From positions 26,094-90,093 of the forward strand of contig JAFWAC010000012.1 of assembly GCA_017507805.1 (NCBI GenBank): a stretch of 64,000 nt of DNA, given 5' to 3'. Position numbers and translations under genes: made by a program. This DNA is from Clostridia bacterium (GTDB lineage Bacteria > Bacillota > Clostridia > Oscillospirales > Acutalibacteraceae). Shown in pieces: positions 16,080 to 24,807 of the stretch. Numbering within the stretch: the first letter of the stretch is position 1; every line of letters starts with the position of its first letter. The notes under the pieces are model-generated. The model saw only the letters and a list, made by a program, of their open reading frames with translations, searched no databases and had not been told where the DNA came from.

Positions 16080-18950
16080 CTAATCGCACAAGAGCTTCAA
16101 AAGGGCGTAATGATGAGCATATTGCTCGCTTTCGCCGTTATGCCAGGTGCTTGTAAGCTCAAAGCAATAAGGCGATGTATATGCCCGTGTGCCGTCACCG
16201 TTAAGGTGATGCGGTCCCAAAAGATTGCGGTTGCCGATAACAAGCTCTATTTCAACGGTGTTTTCTCCCAAAACGGCAAGCTCACTTATATCCAAGGCGC
16301 GGTTATAAAGCATTTTTCCGGCAAACTTTCCGTTTATCTTTACATACGCCATCTGCCATGTACCGTCCATACGCAAGTCTACGGCAGTGGTATCAAGGTT
16401 TATTTTTTGCTTGATATTGAGTGAGCCGGCAAAGAACGGGAAGCCCTCTGTTGTAGGCTCGGTAACGGTTTCGGGCAGTACATCTATATAGAAATCATTT
16501 CCGAACACAATTCCCTTAGCAGTGCTGTCCTCATAGCCGGCGGCAGAATAAACACCGAAGTCTCCCGAAACATACACCGCCTCAAGCTCGCTGTCATAAA
16601 CCAGACAGTTGCGCAGGCTTTCGGTTACATTCTCACCGAACAAAGCATAGTATACCGCCTCGCTTTGATACCAATCGGTCTTTACAACATACTCATTCGT
16701 TCCCTTTTGCACCAGCTCCGTAATATCAGCCAAAAGCAGATGCCTTTCCTTTTCGGAGTGCTCTGTGAAGCTAAATTCCTTGCCGTTAAGCCAAGCCGCC
16801 TTTGCGCCGCAATCCTCGGCGGCAAGTGTCATACGGGACGGCACGGTGCGAACCTCAAATTCATACTTAAAGTAAATTTCACCCTCATAACGGTCCTCAA
16901 GAAGCTTTGCAAAAAGTCCCGGAACAGGATACCTTTCCGAAAAGCTTACACCGTCCTCAGAATAACGGACATAGTCCACGGTGAGTTGATTTGAAGTGCA
17001 GGAAACCAACGCATTTTGCATACGGAAGCGGTACTCTGTAAGCTCTTTTTCGCCGTCAGGCAAGGCAGTGTCAGGGAAAAGCAATACCGACTCGCCCGGC
17101 TCAAGGGTTACGGTGAGAGGAACATTTTTCTCGCTGAGAGAGATTAAATCAAGCTTTTTGAAGGATTTTATACCCTCACCCATATTATAGGTCTGTGTAT
17201 AGCATTCGGTTGTGGACGCATTCATTATAAACATAAAGCTAATACCGTCAATTTCACGGTAGGTGTTATAAATCCAAGTGTCGCGATTTTCTATACTATA
17301 AGGCTGTGCCGCAATCAAATCCTCAAGGGTGCAGTTTGATTTGAGATATGAATAATCAAAGGGCTCCCCCTCGCAGAAGGCGGGGCAATCACCTAAAACG
17401 AGGAGCTTGCCTCCGTTTTCTGTGTACTCACGCAGTAGCTTTTCGGTATGGGCATCGGTAGCTAAAATATGCGGCAAAACCAAATAATCGTAGCTGCAAA
17501 GTCCGCAACCTATCTTACAGCCATCAACAAAGCCGTCCTCTGCAAGCAGGGTTTCGTCAAGCAGGTGATAAGAAACACCCGAATGTGAGAGCAAGCGGCA
17601 GTCTGCAAGATATGCCGCATCAATATCCGCAACACTGCCCGAAGCATCTCTCCTGTAATCCATATATGTACTGCGGATAGGTTGCAGCATCGCAACATTG
17701 ATTTTTTCCTTGCTCTCAGAAAGCAGATGTCCCAAACGGGTATAATAGCGGTTGAAATCTGCAAATTCGCGTTCAACCCACGGGTTTACATCAGAATAAT
17801 GAGCCGGGTGGTCCTTTTTGCGCTGACCGTACTCAGCATAAGGCAACAAATGATGGCAAAGCATATTAACACCGTTCACAAATTGGAAATCTGCAATACG
17901 CTTAACACTACGGGGAGAAACCTCCCAACCGCAGCAGCCGAAGGTTTCGGTGAGGGTTTGCTTTTTGCCGTACTGTGCGGCAACGCTTGCAAGCTGTCTG
18001 GGAGAAGTCTCATTATCGGCACCGGTACACAGCCAATCTATACCCGGCATGGTCATATATTTATAAAAGGGCATTATACCGGCACAGGCAAGCATTTGAC
18101 CGTCTAAGCTGTTTTCCTCAATATAATGACCGGTAAAGCTCACCCCGTTTTCCTCACACCAATTATAAAGCTTTTTAGCAAATGCCTCAAGCATAAGGCT
18201 TTGCATTGTTTTCCAATAGCGGTAGCGGAAGGTGCGGTAGCCCTCCTTTTTAACAAACAGCAGTCCTAAGCAGTCAAGAATATCAACATTATACTGCTCC
18301 TTAAAATGCTTCTCTAAAACGCTTGTGTATGGGGTGTTAGCTCGGTAATACTGCGGTTCATCGGTGAAAAAGCCGCGTATTTTCCGGGAAAAATCCTCAC
18401 CGATATACTCCTTGTAAGCCTCATGTGTAAGCGCGATAAACTTATCCATAACGGCAGGATTAAGAATATCTGCCGTTGAAACAGATGTATGTATATAAAG
18501 ATTAAGGTATTCGCCGTCACCCGAAGTCTCATTAACACGCACAAGTGCTTCGCCTGCCAAAGAGTAGCTCACGGTGGCTTCAGGATCAAAATCACCGATT
18601 TTTGTGAGGATATATTTATCGCAGTTTTCGGGGTCCGACAAAAGCTTGCCGCCTGCAAAACCGCTGGGCCAGCCGTTTTCATCGTATGCCCAGGCATCCA
18701 TGCCGAGATTTTCGGCATAGTCCGCGCAAGTCTTGATGCAGTTCATCCATTCATCTGACAGGTATTCGGTTTTAAGACCGCCCCTTGCATGCATAAAAAA
18801 GCCGCCGATTTCATTCCTTTGCATCCAATCAATCTGTCTGCAAAGCTCCTCCGGCTCCAATTTATCATTCCATGACCAAAAAGGAACGGGCTTCCATTTT
18901 GTCAGGTCCTTTTCAAAGCGCTTCTTGATACAGTCTAATTTCTTATCCAT
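16080..18950 (-). CDS. GH106-like glycoside hydrolase (alpha-L-rhamnosidase type)
   Basis: A 956-residue protein of the GH106-like group. The N-terminal signature is strong: WKPVPFWSWNDKLEPEELCRQIDWM, GGFFMHARGGLKTEYLSDEW and WAYDENGWPSGFAGG. The C-terminal third looks like galactose-binding and sandwich domains of the GH2 type (AAWLNGKEFSF, ELVIGNRNLLGPHHLNGDGTRAY). Known: characterised GH106 enzymes release rhamnose from rhamnogalacturonan, many of them secreted. Here no signal peptide is visible. The start has CGGAGGG upstream. Pairing with a beta-helix gene fits pectin side-chain or backbone breakdown. Substrate is inferred from family only. Confidence 0.8.
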   Translation of the reverse strand: MDKKLDCIKKRFEKDLTKWKPVPFWSWNDKLEPEELCRQIDWMQRNEIGGFFMHARGGLKTEYLSDEWMNCIKTCADYAENLGMDAWAYDENGWPSGFAGGKLLSDPENCDKYILTKIGDFDPEATVSYSLAGEALVRVNETSGDGEYLNLYIHTSVSTADILNPAVMDKFIALTHEAYKEYIGEDFSRKIRGFFTDEPQYYRANTPYTSVLEKHFKEQYNVDILDCLGLLFVKKEGYRTFRYRYWKTMQSLMLEAFAKKLYNWCEENGVSFTGHYIEENSLDGQMLACAGIMPFYKYMTMPGIDWLCTGADNETSPRQLASVAAQYGKKQTLTETFGCCGWEVSPRSVKRIADFQFVNGVNMLCHHLLPYAEYGQRKKDHPAHYSDVNPWVEREFADFNRYYTRLGHLLSESKEKINVAMLQPIRSTYMDYRRDASGSVADIDAAYLADCRLLSHSGVSYHLLDETLLAEDGFVDGCKIGCGLCSYDYLVLPHILATDAHTEKLLREYTENGGKLLVLGDCPAFCEGEPFDYSYLKSNCTLEDLIAAQPYSIENRDTWIYNTYREIDGISFMFIMNASTTECYTQTYNMGEGIKSFKKLDLISLSEKNVPLTVTLEPGESVLLFPDTALPDGEKELTEYRFRMQNALVSCTSNQLTVDYVRYSEDGVSFSERYPVPGLFAKLLEDRYEGEIYFKYEFEVRTVPSRMTLAAEDCGAKAAWLNGKEFSFTEHSEKERHLLLADITELVQKGTNEYVVKTDWYQSEAVYYALFGENVTESLRNCLVYDSELEAVYVSGDFGVYSAAGYEDSTAKGIVFGNDFYIDVLPETVTEPTTEGFPFFAGSLNIKQKINLDTTAVDLRMDGTWQMAYVKINGKFAGKMLYNRALDISELAVLGENTVEIELVIGNRNLLGPHHLNGDGTRAYTSPYCFELTSTWHNGESEQYAHHYALLKLLCD

Positions 18951-19030
18951 ATTTCCCTCCGAAAAAGATAATATTCTTTAGGTTTATTATATTAATTCAT
19001 AATTCACAAGTCAATATTAATTTATCCCTT

Positions 19031-19096
19031 TTAATACCGACTTAATACCGACAAAAAAATTTGTTTTTTGACATTTTTTTATATTTATGTTATAAT
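19031..19096 (+). promoter_or_regulatory. plsC-gltS promoter with tandem 11-bp repeat upstream
   Basis: TTGACA (19068-19073) and TATAAT (19091-19096) are separated by 17 bases. Just upstream TTAATACCGAC occurs twice in direct tandem (19031-19052), close enough to the -35 to be an activator or repressor site. The half-site loosely recalls FapR-type lipid operators (TTAGTACC...), but spacing and symmetry do not fit well. Confidence 0.7.
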
Positions 19097-19124
19097 GCTA
19101 TGTATTTTTGCTTAGGAGTATGAA

Positions 19125-20270
19125 ATGAATAAAAAGCATAGATTTTTTTATGCCCTTTTGCGGCCGCTTGTTATCGTCTTTTTGCGTTGCAAATTCGGGT
19201 ACAGCTTCAAAACCGTCACCAACCTTCCCGATAATTATATTGTGCTTTCCAATCATGCCACGGATTATGACCCTTTATTTGTTGGGGCAAGCTTTAAAAG
19301 GCAGATGTATTTTGTGGCAAGCGAGCATATCGCGCGTTGGGGCTTTGTTTACAAGCTTTTAAAATTCGTCTTTGCCCCCATTGTGCGTTACAAGGGCACG
19401 GTTGCCTCCTCCACCGTTATGGAAATGTTAAGAAAGCTTAAAAAAGGTGATAATGTCTGCCTTTTTGCCGAGGGTGTGCGCACATGGGACGGTGTCACCA
19501 ACCCAATTCATCCCTCAACCGCCAAGCTTATAAAATCTGCAGGCTGCGCGCTTGTTACATACAAAATAATCGGCGGATATTTCACAAGTCCAATGTGGAG
19601 CAGCAGTGCAAAAACCCGAAAAGGCTTTATAAAGGGCTTCCCTGTGAAAATTTACACAAAAGAGGAATTAGGGCTTATGACTGCCAAGGAAATTCACGCC
19701 GCCATAACCCAAGACCTGCATGAGGATGCCTACCTGCGACAGGAAAATTCCCCCACAAAATACCGCGGTAAGAATTTGGCGGACGGAATGGAAGCATTGC
19801 TGTTTGTGTGCCCGAAATGCGGCGGAAGGGACAGCTTCTCATCAAAAGGAAACGATGTTGCCTGTACCGAATGCGGATTTTCATTCAGCTATAATGAATA
19901 CGGTATGCTTGAAAATGCCCCTGTCAAAACACTTAAAGAGGCGGCAGAGCTTCAACGCAAAACGGTTTCTCTTGATATAAGAAACGGTGTTACCTACAAA
20001 TCGGAGAAAGGCTCTCTTTCCACCGTTTCAAAGCACATAGAAACACTGTTAGACAGTGGCATGGTTGAGCTTTCGGCTGATGAGCTTCGTTGCGGAGGCA
20101 CTGTAATTCCTTTGAGTGAAATCACTGACATGGCAATGCACGGAAAGCAGACGGTTGTTTTTACAGCCGGTAAAAGCTATTACGAGCTTGTTATAGAGCA
20201 AGGCTCAAATGCCTTGAAATTTCTTTTGTTTTACAATGAATGTAAAAATAAAGTAAAGGAAAGGTGCTGA
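19125..20270 (+). CDS. PlsC-like 1-acylglycerol-3-phosphate acyltransferase with C-terminal zinc ribbon
   Basis: A 381-residue acyltransferase. The PlsC motif I is SNHATDYDPL (H-x4-D), motif III is FAEGVRTWDG (EGxR). This domain takes about residues 1-220. A two-CxxC zinc ribbon follows (CPKCGG...CTECGF, about 227-250), then a C-terminal part of unknown function. Known: PlsC adds the second acyl chain of phosphatidic acid; the zinc-ribbon fusion is seen in some clostridial relatives. Strong TAGGAG site at the start. It is followed six bases later by the symporter gene, so the two form an operon. Confidence 0.85.
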   Translation: MNKKHRFFYALLRPLVIVFLRCKFGYSFKTVTNLPDNYIVLSNHATDYDPLFVGASFKRQMYFVASEHIARWGFVYKLLKFVFAPIVRYKGTVASSTVMEMLRKLKKGDNVCLFAEGVRTWDGVTNPIHPSTAKLIKSAGCALVTYKIIGGYFTSPMWSSSAKTRKGFIKGFPVKIYTKEELGLMTAKEIHAAITQDLHEDAYLRQENSPTKYRGKNLADGMEALLFVCPKCGGRDSFSSKGNDVACTECGFSFSYNEYGMLENAPVKTLKEAAELQRKTVSLDIRNGVTYKSEKGSLSTVSKHIETLLDSGMVELSADELRCGGTVIPLSEITDMAMHGKQTVVFTAGKSYYELVIEQGSNALKFLLFYNECKNKVKERC

Positions 20271-20276
20271 GTAAAT

Positions 20277-21656
20277 ATGGATTTTTCGTCAGCAAACATC
20301 GAGCTTTGGAGCCCGATTGTTCAAACGGGTATAATAGCCGTGCTTATCTTAATTTCAAACACACTGCGTCAGAAGGTCAGCTTTATCCGCAATTCCCTTA
20401 TGCCAACCGCGGTTTTAGCCGGATTTATCCTTCTGTTGCTCAGATCCACAGGAATTTTGAAAATCAACACCGAATATCTTGAGATTGTGACCTATCATGC
20501 CATTGCTTTGGGCTTTATCGCGCTTTCGCTGAGAATTCCCGAAAAGCAGAGTGAATCTGCCGCGCTGGTAGGAAGCAAAAGCGGTGCGCTTATCGTCAGC
20601 ACATATCTCGTTCAGGCACTTGTAGGTCTTGTTATCTCTGTGGGGCTTGGCTTCACCGTTATGCCTGAGCTTTTCAAGGCAAGCGGAATACTGTTGCCCA
20701 TGGCATACGGTCAAGGACCGGGACAGGCAAACAATGTGGGAACCACCTACGAGGTGCTTGGAATGACGGGCGGCAGAAGCTTTGGTCTTTCTCTTGCCGC
20801 CACCGGTTATCTTTGTGCCTGCGTTGTGGGTGTTATCTATTTAAATATTCTCCACAGAAGGAAAAAAATTCAATCTGCTGAAAGAATTGAAATTTCCGGC
20901 TCGGTAACTGTTGATATTTTTCAGGATAAAAACGAAATCCCGATTTCCGAATCAATAGACAAGCTGAGTGTGCAGGCAGCCCTTGTTGCCGCTGTATATC
21001 TGCTTACCTATGTTTTAACAAACGGTATCACCTCATTACTGCAGGCAATTGCTCCCGGTGTTGCAAGCACGGTGAGTTCACTGCTTTGGGGCTTTAATTT
21101 CATTGTTGGCTCTGCACTTGCAACCGGTTGCCGCAGCTTATTCAAGGGCTTACGCAAGGCAAAAATTATGAACAGACAGTACCAAAACAATTATCTTTTG
21201 AGCCGTGTTTCGGGGCTTGCCTTTGATTTTATGATTGTGGCAGGTATTGCAAGCATAGATATTTCTGACCTTTCGGGCTATTGGCTTGTATTCACATTAA
21301 TGGCAGTTGTAGGCGGAGTGGTGACCTTTTTATTTCTTTACTTTATGGCAAAAAAGCTTTACCCCGATTATTTTTACGAGGGATTTTTCTCTATGTTCGG
21401 TATGCTTACCGGAACAATAAGCTCGGGTGTACTGCTCCTCCGTGAGGTTGACCCTGAGCTTAAAACTCCGGCATCAAACAACCTTATCACAGGAAGCTCC
21501 TTCGGAATAATTTTCGGTGCTCCCATGCTTTTGCTTATAAGCTTTGCCGCTAAAAGCGATTTATCGGTTTTAATATCAATCGGGCTTATTGTTGTATATC
21601 TTGCCGTATTGCTGATATTTATGTTTAAGGCAGGCAAACGCAAAAACACTAAATAA
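20277..21656 (+). CDS. GltS-like sodium/glutamate symporter
   Basis: A 459-residue integral membrane protein with about eleven hydrophobic segments, similar to the ESS/GltS sodium:glutamate symporters. Supporting features are the MPTAVLAGFILLLL segment, the MAYGQGPGQANNVGTTYE pore-like motif and the second-half counterpart FGMLTGTISSGVLLLREVDP. The start follows the acyltransferase stop by six bases with AAAGGAAAGG upstream. A glutamate role fits the glutamate dehydrogenase gene just downstream, though that gene has its own promoter. Confidence 0.82.
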   Translation: MDFSSANIELWSPIVQTGIIAVLILISNTLRQKVSFIRNSLMPTAVLAGFILLLLRSTGILKINTEYLEIVTYHAIALGFIALSLRIPEKQSESAALVGSKSGALIVSTYLVQALVGLVISVGLGFTVMPELFKASGILLPMAYGQGPGQANNVGTTYEVLGMTGGRSFGLSLAATGYLCACVVGVIYLNILHRRKKIQSAERIEISGSVTVDIFQDKNEIPISESIDKLSVQAALVAAVYLLTYVLTNGITSLLQAIAPGVASTVSSLLWGFNFIVGSALATGCRSLFKGLRKAKIMNRQYQNNYLLSRVSGLAFDFMIVAGIASIDISDLSGYWLVFTLMAVVGGVVTFLFLYFMAKKLYPDYFYEGFFSMFGMLTGTISSGVLLLREVDPELKTPASNNLITGSSFGIIFGAPMLLLISFAAKSDLSVLISIGLIVVYLAVLLIFMFKAGKRKNTK

Positions 21657-21720
21657 TAAACACTCAAGGCTTTGCATTTAGTGTAAATGCAAAAAAATCA
21701 AAAAAATTCACAATTTTTTA

Positions 21721-21749
21721 TTGACTGTGAAAAAAAATAGTAGTATTCT
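21721..21749 (+). promoter_or_regulatory. Promoter of gdhA
   Basis: TTGACT and TATTCT are separated by 17 bases, upstream of a TAGGAGGT ribosome binding site. A small hairpin (TTTGCATTTA/TAAATGCAAA, about 21673-21695) lies between gltS and this promoter without a T-run on the plus strand. Confidence 0.5.
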
Positions 21750-21781
21750 ATAAAAATAGATTATATTAGGAGGTAATTCAA

Positions 21782-23134
21782 ATGTTCAAATCAGAATATT
21801 TACAAAAGGTTTATGCTTCCGTTGAGGCAAGAAACCCCGGCGAGAATGAGTTTTTACAGGCTGTTCGCGATGTTCTTGAATCCTTAGAGCCCGTTGTTAT
21901 GCAGAATGACAAGTTCGAGAAAAACGGTGTTATCGAGCGCATGGTAGAGCCTGAGCGTATGATTAGCTTCCGTGTTTCCTGGGTTGACGATAACGGTCAG
22001 GTTCAGGTCAACCGCGGCTACAGAGTTCAGTTCAACTCTGCAATCGGTCCTTACAAGGGCGGTCTCCGCTTCCATCCTTCTGTTAATGCATCTGTTATTA
22101 AATTCTTAGGCTTTGAGCAAACCTTCAAAAACAGCCTTACCGGTCTTCCCATGGGCGGCGGTAAGGGCGGCTCGGATTTCGATCCCAGAGGCAGATCTGA
22201 CGGTGAAATCATGCGCTTCTGCCAGAGCTTTATGACCGAGCTTGCAAAGCACATCGGCGCTGATACCGATGTTCCCGCAGGTGATATCGGTGTTGGTGCC
22301 CGTGAGGTTGGTTACCTTTACGGTCAGTACAAGAGACTTCGCAATGAATTTACCGGCGTTCTTACCGGTAAGGGTATTTCCTTCGGCGGCTCTCTTATCC
22401 GTCCTGAGGCTACCGGCTTTGGCGCAGTTTACTATGCAGTTGAAATGCTCAAAACCTTTGGTGAGGATATAAAGGGCAAAACCTTTGCTGTTTCCGGCTT
22501 CGGCAATGTTGCTTGGGGCACCGTTAAAAAGATTAACGAATTGGGCGGTAAGGTTGTTACCGTTTCCGGACCTGACGGTTATATTTACGATGCAGACGGT
22601 ATTTCCACAGAGGAAAAAATCAATTTCCTTCTTGAAATGCGCGCTTCCGGTCACGACAAGGTTAAGGATTATGCTGACAAGTTCGGTGTTCCCTACTTTG
22701 AGGGCAAGAGACCTTGGGAGCAAAAGGTTGATGTTGTTATGCCTTGCGCTACCCAGAACGAGGTTGGCATTAACGATGCTAAGAACATAGTTGCTAACGG
22801 TGTTAAATATTATGTTGAGGTTGCTAATATGCCCACCACAGATGAGGCTGTTGCTTACCTTAAGGCAAACGGTGTTGTAATTGCTCCCTCCAAGGCTGTT
22901 AATGCCGGCGGCGTTGCAGTTTCAGGTCTTGAAATGAGCCAGAACTCTATGCGTTACAGCTGGACTGCAGAAGAGGTTGACGCTAAGCTTCACCAGATTA
23001 TGACCAACATCTACAAGAATTCTTACGAGGCTTCCAAGAAATACGGTATGGAGGGCGACCTCATTGCAGGTGCCAACATTGCCGGCTTTGAAAAGGTTGC
23101 CGAGGCTATGATTGCACAGGGTGTTGCATACTAA
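21782..23134 (+). CDS. gdhA: NADP-type glutamate dehydrogenase
   Basis: Interconverts glutamate and 2-oxoglutarate plus ammonia. The 450-residue length and motifs match the hexameric class: PMGGGKGGSDFDPRGRSDGE with the catalytic lysine, GAREVGYLYGQYKRL, GFGNVAWGT in the Rossmann domain and NAGGVAVSGLEMSQNS. Codon use is strongly biased to a few codons (GTT, GGT, AAG), unlike most neighbours, which suggests high expression. TAGGAGGT lies before the start and an intrinsic terminator follows. Cofactor preference is inferred from family resemblance. Confidence 0.95.
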   Translation: MFKSEYLQKVYASVEARNPGENEFLQAVRDVLESLEPVVMQNDKFEKNGVIERMVEPERMISFRVSWVDDNGQVQVNRGYRVQFNSAIGPYKGGLRFHPSVNASVIKFLGFEQTFKNSLTGLPMGGGKGGSDFDPRGRSDGEIMRFCQSFMTELAKHIGADTDVPAGDIGVGAREVGYLYGQYKRLRNEFTGVLTGKGISFGGSLIRPEATGFGAVYYAVEMLKTFGEDIKGKTFAVSGFGNVAWGTVKKINELGGKVVTVSGPDGYIYDADGISTEEKINFLLEMRASGHDKVKDYADKFGVPYFEGKRPWEQKVDVVMPCATQNEVGINDAKNIVANGVKYYVEVANMPTTDEAVAYLKANGVVIAPSKAVNAGGVAVSGLEMSQNSMRYSWTAEEVDAKLHQIMTNIYKNSYEASKKYGMEGDLIAGANIAGFEKVAEAMIAQGVAY

Positions 23135-23157
23135 TTTAAAAATCCAATAAAATGCTT

Positions 23158-23197
23158 AATGCAGCAGAAGTGAAATTTTTCGCTTCTGCTGCATTTT
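23158..23197 (+). terminator. Intrinsic terminator of gdhA
   Basis: AATGCAGCAGAAG pairs with CTTCTGCTGCATT around a T-rich loop, followed by a TTAAATTT tract. Position is directly after the gdhA stop. Confidence 0.85.
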
Positions 23198-23261
23198 AAA
23201 TTTCTACATTTTATTCATCAATTCCAATTACAGCCTTTCACACAAATTAAATTTACCTTTT

Positions 23262-23334
23262 GTAGGGACAGGCGTCCCCGACTGTCCGTAAAATACATCT
23301 GAATTGACGGGCAGTCGGGGACGCCTGCCCCTAC
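23262..23334. repeat. REP-like palindromic element
   Basis: Arms starting GTAGGGACAGGCGTCCCCG and ending CGGGGACGCCTGCCCCTAC are near-perfect reverse complements around a short AT-rich centre. An element of the same type, in the opposite orientation, lies at 59128-59199. It sits in the gap between gdhA and the DUF6809-like gene. Confidence 0.85.
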
Positions 23335-23381
23335 GATATACCATTTTTATTTGTACAGTTTGGCAGATATATCTGATAATA

Positions 23382-23657
23382 TTACCGTTCTGCGGTGACA
23401 AGTGCTTCTGCAGTGATTTTTGCACCCAAAGAAAATCCCATGCAAAATGCCTGTTCCCTGATTTCAAAATTATAATCGTTTGTGCAGTCAAGAAACTTGT
23501 TGAGAACTTCTTTTGTTTCCTTGTTAAGGCTATTTTCTAATCTTTCAAGATGACGGCTCATTAAACACTCCAATTGTCTTAACTCCGGAGTATCTGCACC
23601 TAAATTATTGACAGGAGCCAGCTCTCCGTTCCAAAGTTGTGGTATTATTTTTGACAT
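23382..23657 (-). CDS. Small DUF6809-like protein
   Basis: A 91-residue acidic/helical protein resembling the DUF6809 family of small Clostridia proteins (ELAPVNNLGADTPELRQLECLMSRHLERLENSL, then FCMGFSLGAKITAEAL). Function unknown; such genes are common in mobile and accessory regions. An AGGGGGAT ribosome binding site precedes the ATG. It is divergent from the XRE regulator, which probably shares its control region. Confidence 0.6.
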   Translation of the reverse strand: MSKIIPQLWNGELAPVNNLGADTPELRQLECLMSRHLERLENSLNKETKEVLNKFLDCTNDYNFEIREQAFCMGFSLGAKITAEALVTAER

Positions 23658-23702
23658 GATTATCCCCCTAAAGCTTTTAAAGAAATTATTGTTATTTGTA
23701 TT

Positions 23703-23750
23703 TTACAACAGATGTGTTTATTTGTCAACACTTTTGTTGTAAGATATGTT
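23703..23750 (+). promoter_or_regulatory. Divergent control region with inverted repeat
   Basis: TTACAACA (23703-23710) and TGTTGTAA (23735-23742) form an inverted repeat flanking a TTGTCA -35-like hexamer (23722-23727); TATGTT (23745-23750) lies 17 bases further as a -10. The arrangement suits autoregulation by the XRE repressor encoded just downstream, which is inference. Confidence 0.45.
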
Positions 23751-23773
23751 ATTTTTCTTTTGAGGTGATAAGG

Positions 23774-23995
23774 GTGTATTATAATGAAAAAATACAGTAT
23801 ATAAGAGACAGCAAAAATATAACTCAAAAAGAAATTGCCGCATTTTTAGGTATAAAGCAACAGCAATATGCAAGATATGAGAAGGGTATAAATGTAATGC
23901 CGGTAACATATTTACCCAAAATATGTGCTTTTTTAGATGTTTCTGCTGATTATATTTTGGGCTTGCCAAAAAATATGAATTATCCGGAGTGTTAA
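23774..23995 (+). CDS. XRE-family helix-turn-helix regulator
   Basis: A 73-residue single-domain Cro/C1-type DNA-binding protein: IQYIRDSKNITQKEIAAFLGIKQQQYARYEKG is the helix-turn-helix and LPKICAFLDVSADYILGL completes the fold. The GTG start was chosen because TGAGGTGATAAGG lies directly before it; an upstream ATG in frame would read through the control region and lacks a site. It is divergent from the DUF6809-like gene and ends in an intrinsic terminator. Confidence 0.88.
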   Translation: MYYNEKIQYIRDSKNITQKEIAAFLGIKQQQYARYEKGINVMPVTYLPKICAFLDVSADYILGLPKNMNYPEC

Positions 23996-24019
23996 TAACA
24001 AAACACCTTCATATACTTT

Positions 24020-24051
24020 AACGGGATGGTCAGACCGTCCCGTTATTTTTT
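24020..24051 (+). terminator. Intrinsic terminator of the XRE gene
   Basis: AACGGGATGGTC pairs with GACCGTCCCGTT around a single base, followed by ATTTTTT. It overlaps the last codons of the convergent minus-strand gene. Confidence 0.85.
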
Positions 24052-24509
24052 AGGGATATTTCGCCCAAAGCAATATTTCTGACATTTTCGATAACCTGCT
24101 CGACATTATCCCCGGCACCGCCGAAAAATCTGTGACCGTAACCGTCAAAGCGGCATATATAGCTTTTGCCGCCGGGCGAAAGCACTATGTTAAAAAGCTT
24201 AATCGGCTCTGCATTATAATCTTTTAATCGGTATACAACACAATATGCCGCACAATAATTCTTTGGTTTGTCAAATTTTCTCGGGATTGGAACACAAATA
24301 TAAATGACATGAAAACCGTCATCATATTGTCTATCAAGAAATTCAAATTCCTGTTTTTTAAACCTTTCTTTAGGATAATCGCAATAACGGTTGAAAAGCT
24401 GTGAAAGGTATTCCTCCCTCTTTTCGAGCAGATTAAAAAGAAAAAGTCTTTTATCCCTTCTGAACTCGGTCGGAATTTTAACAAACTCCAAATCATAAAT
24501 CTTTGACAT
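24030..24509 (-). CDS. Hypothetical protein
   Basis: A 159-residue protein that I do not recognise. The start MSKIYDLEFVKIP has GAGGAGAACAGG upstream and was preferred over a longer reading. It is soluble, rich in aromatic and charged residues (FEFLDRQYDDGFHVIYICVPIPRKFDKPKNY; IVLSPGGKSYICRFDGYGHRFFGGAGDN), with no signal peptide or membrane segment. It ends inside the terminator of the convergent XRE gene. A structured palindromic stretch lies upstream and might be its leader or a small mobile element. Confidence 0.6.
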   Translation of the reverse strand: MSKIYDLEFVKIPTEFRRDKRLFLFNLLEKREEYLSQLFNRYCDYPKERFKKQEFEFLDRQYDDGFHVIYICVPIPRKFDKPKNYCAAYCVVYRLKDYNAEPIKLFNIVLSPGGKSYICRFDGYGHRFFGGAGDNVEQVIENVRNIALGEISLKNNGTV

Positions 24510-24578
24510 CCTGTTCTCCTCAAAAACAAAAAATGCGCAGAGCTTGCGCCTGCGCATGAAAAACGCAAACTCCAATGC

Positions 24579-24689
24579 TGCGACACATTTGTTTTTGAAT
24601 AATCACCATAAAGCGGAGCACAAAAACAGGAGTGCATTTTTACCATAGTAAAATGCTCTCTACAAAAGTAATTATTCAAATGTGTCGCA
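24579..24689. repeat. Imperfect long palindrome (MITE-like or structured leader)
   Basis: TGCGACACATTT (24579-24590) and AAATGTGTCGCA (24678-24689) are exact inverted termini. The arms continue with GAATAAT/ATTATTC offset by a short insertion, and an inner dyad GAGTGCATTTT/AAAATGCTCTC sits in the middle. No transposase is encoded. It fills most of the gap between the hypothetical gene and the next operon; a separate small dyad (ATGCGCA/TGCGCAT, about 24532-24556) lies nearby. Confidence 0.6.
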
Positions 24690-24768
24690 AGAATATTTTA
24701 ACACCCAAGCAAAGAAAAAGCAACATATATTATTAAAAGACCTTAAAATAAGCTTTCAAAAAATAAAA

Positions 24769-24802
24769 CACCCCTTTGTTAAATGTTGCTAACAAAGGGG
24801 TG
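24769..24802 (-). terminator. Intrinsic terminator of the thiI-sortase operon
   Basis: CACCCCTTTGTTA and TAACAAAGGGGTG form a 13-bp perfect stem; on the minus strand TTTTATTTTTTG follows. It lies right after the stop of the acidic membrane protein gene. Confidence 0.9.
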
Positions 24803-24807
24803 AAGCT

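Noticed and set aside
21671-21700. Intrinsic terminator after the glutamate symporter
   Set aside because: A small hairpin exists, but on the plus strand it is followed by A residues instead of a T-run.
22106-22723. 205-residue minus-strand frame opposite gdhA
   Set aside because: Shadow of a codon-biased gene; no start signal or family resemblance.
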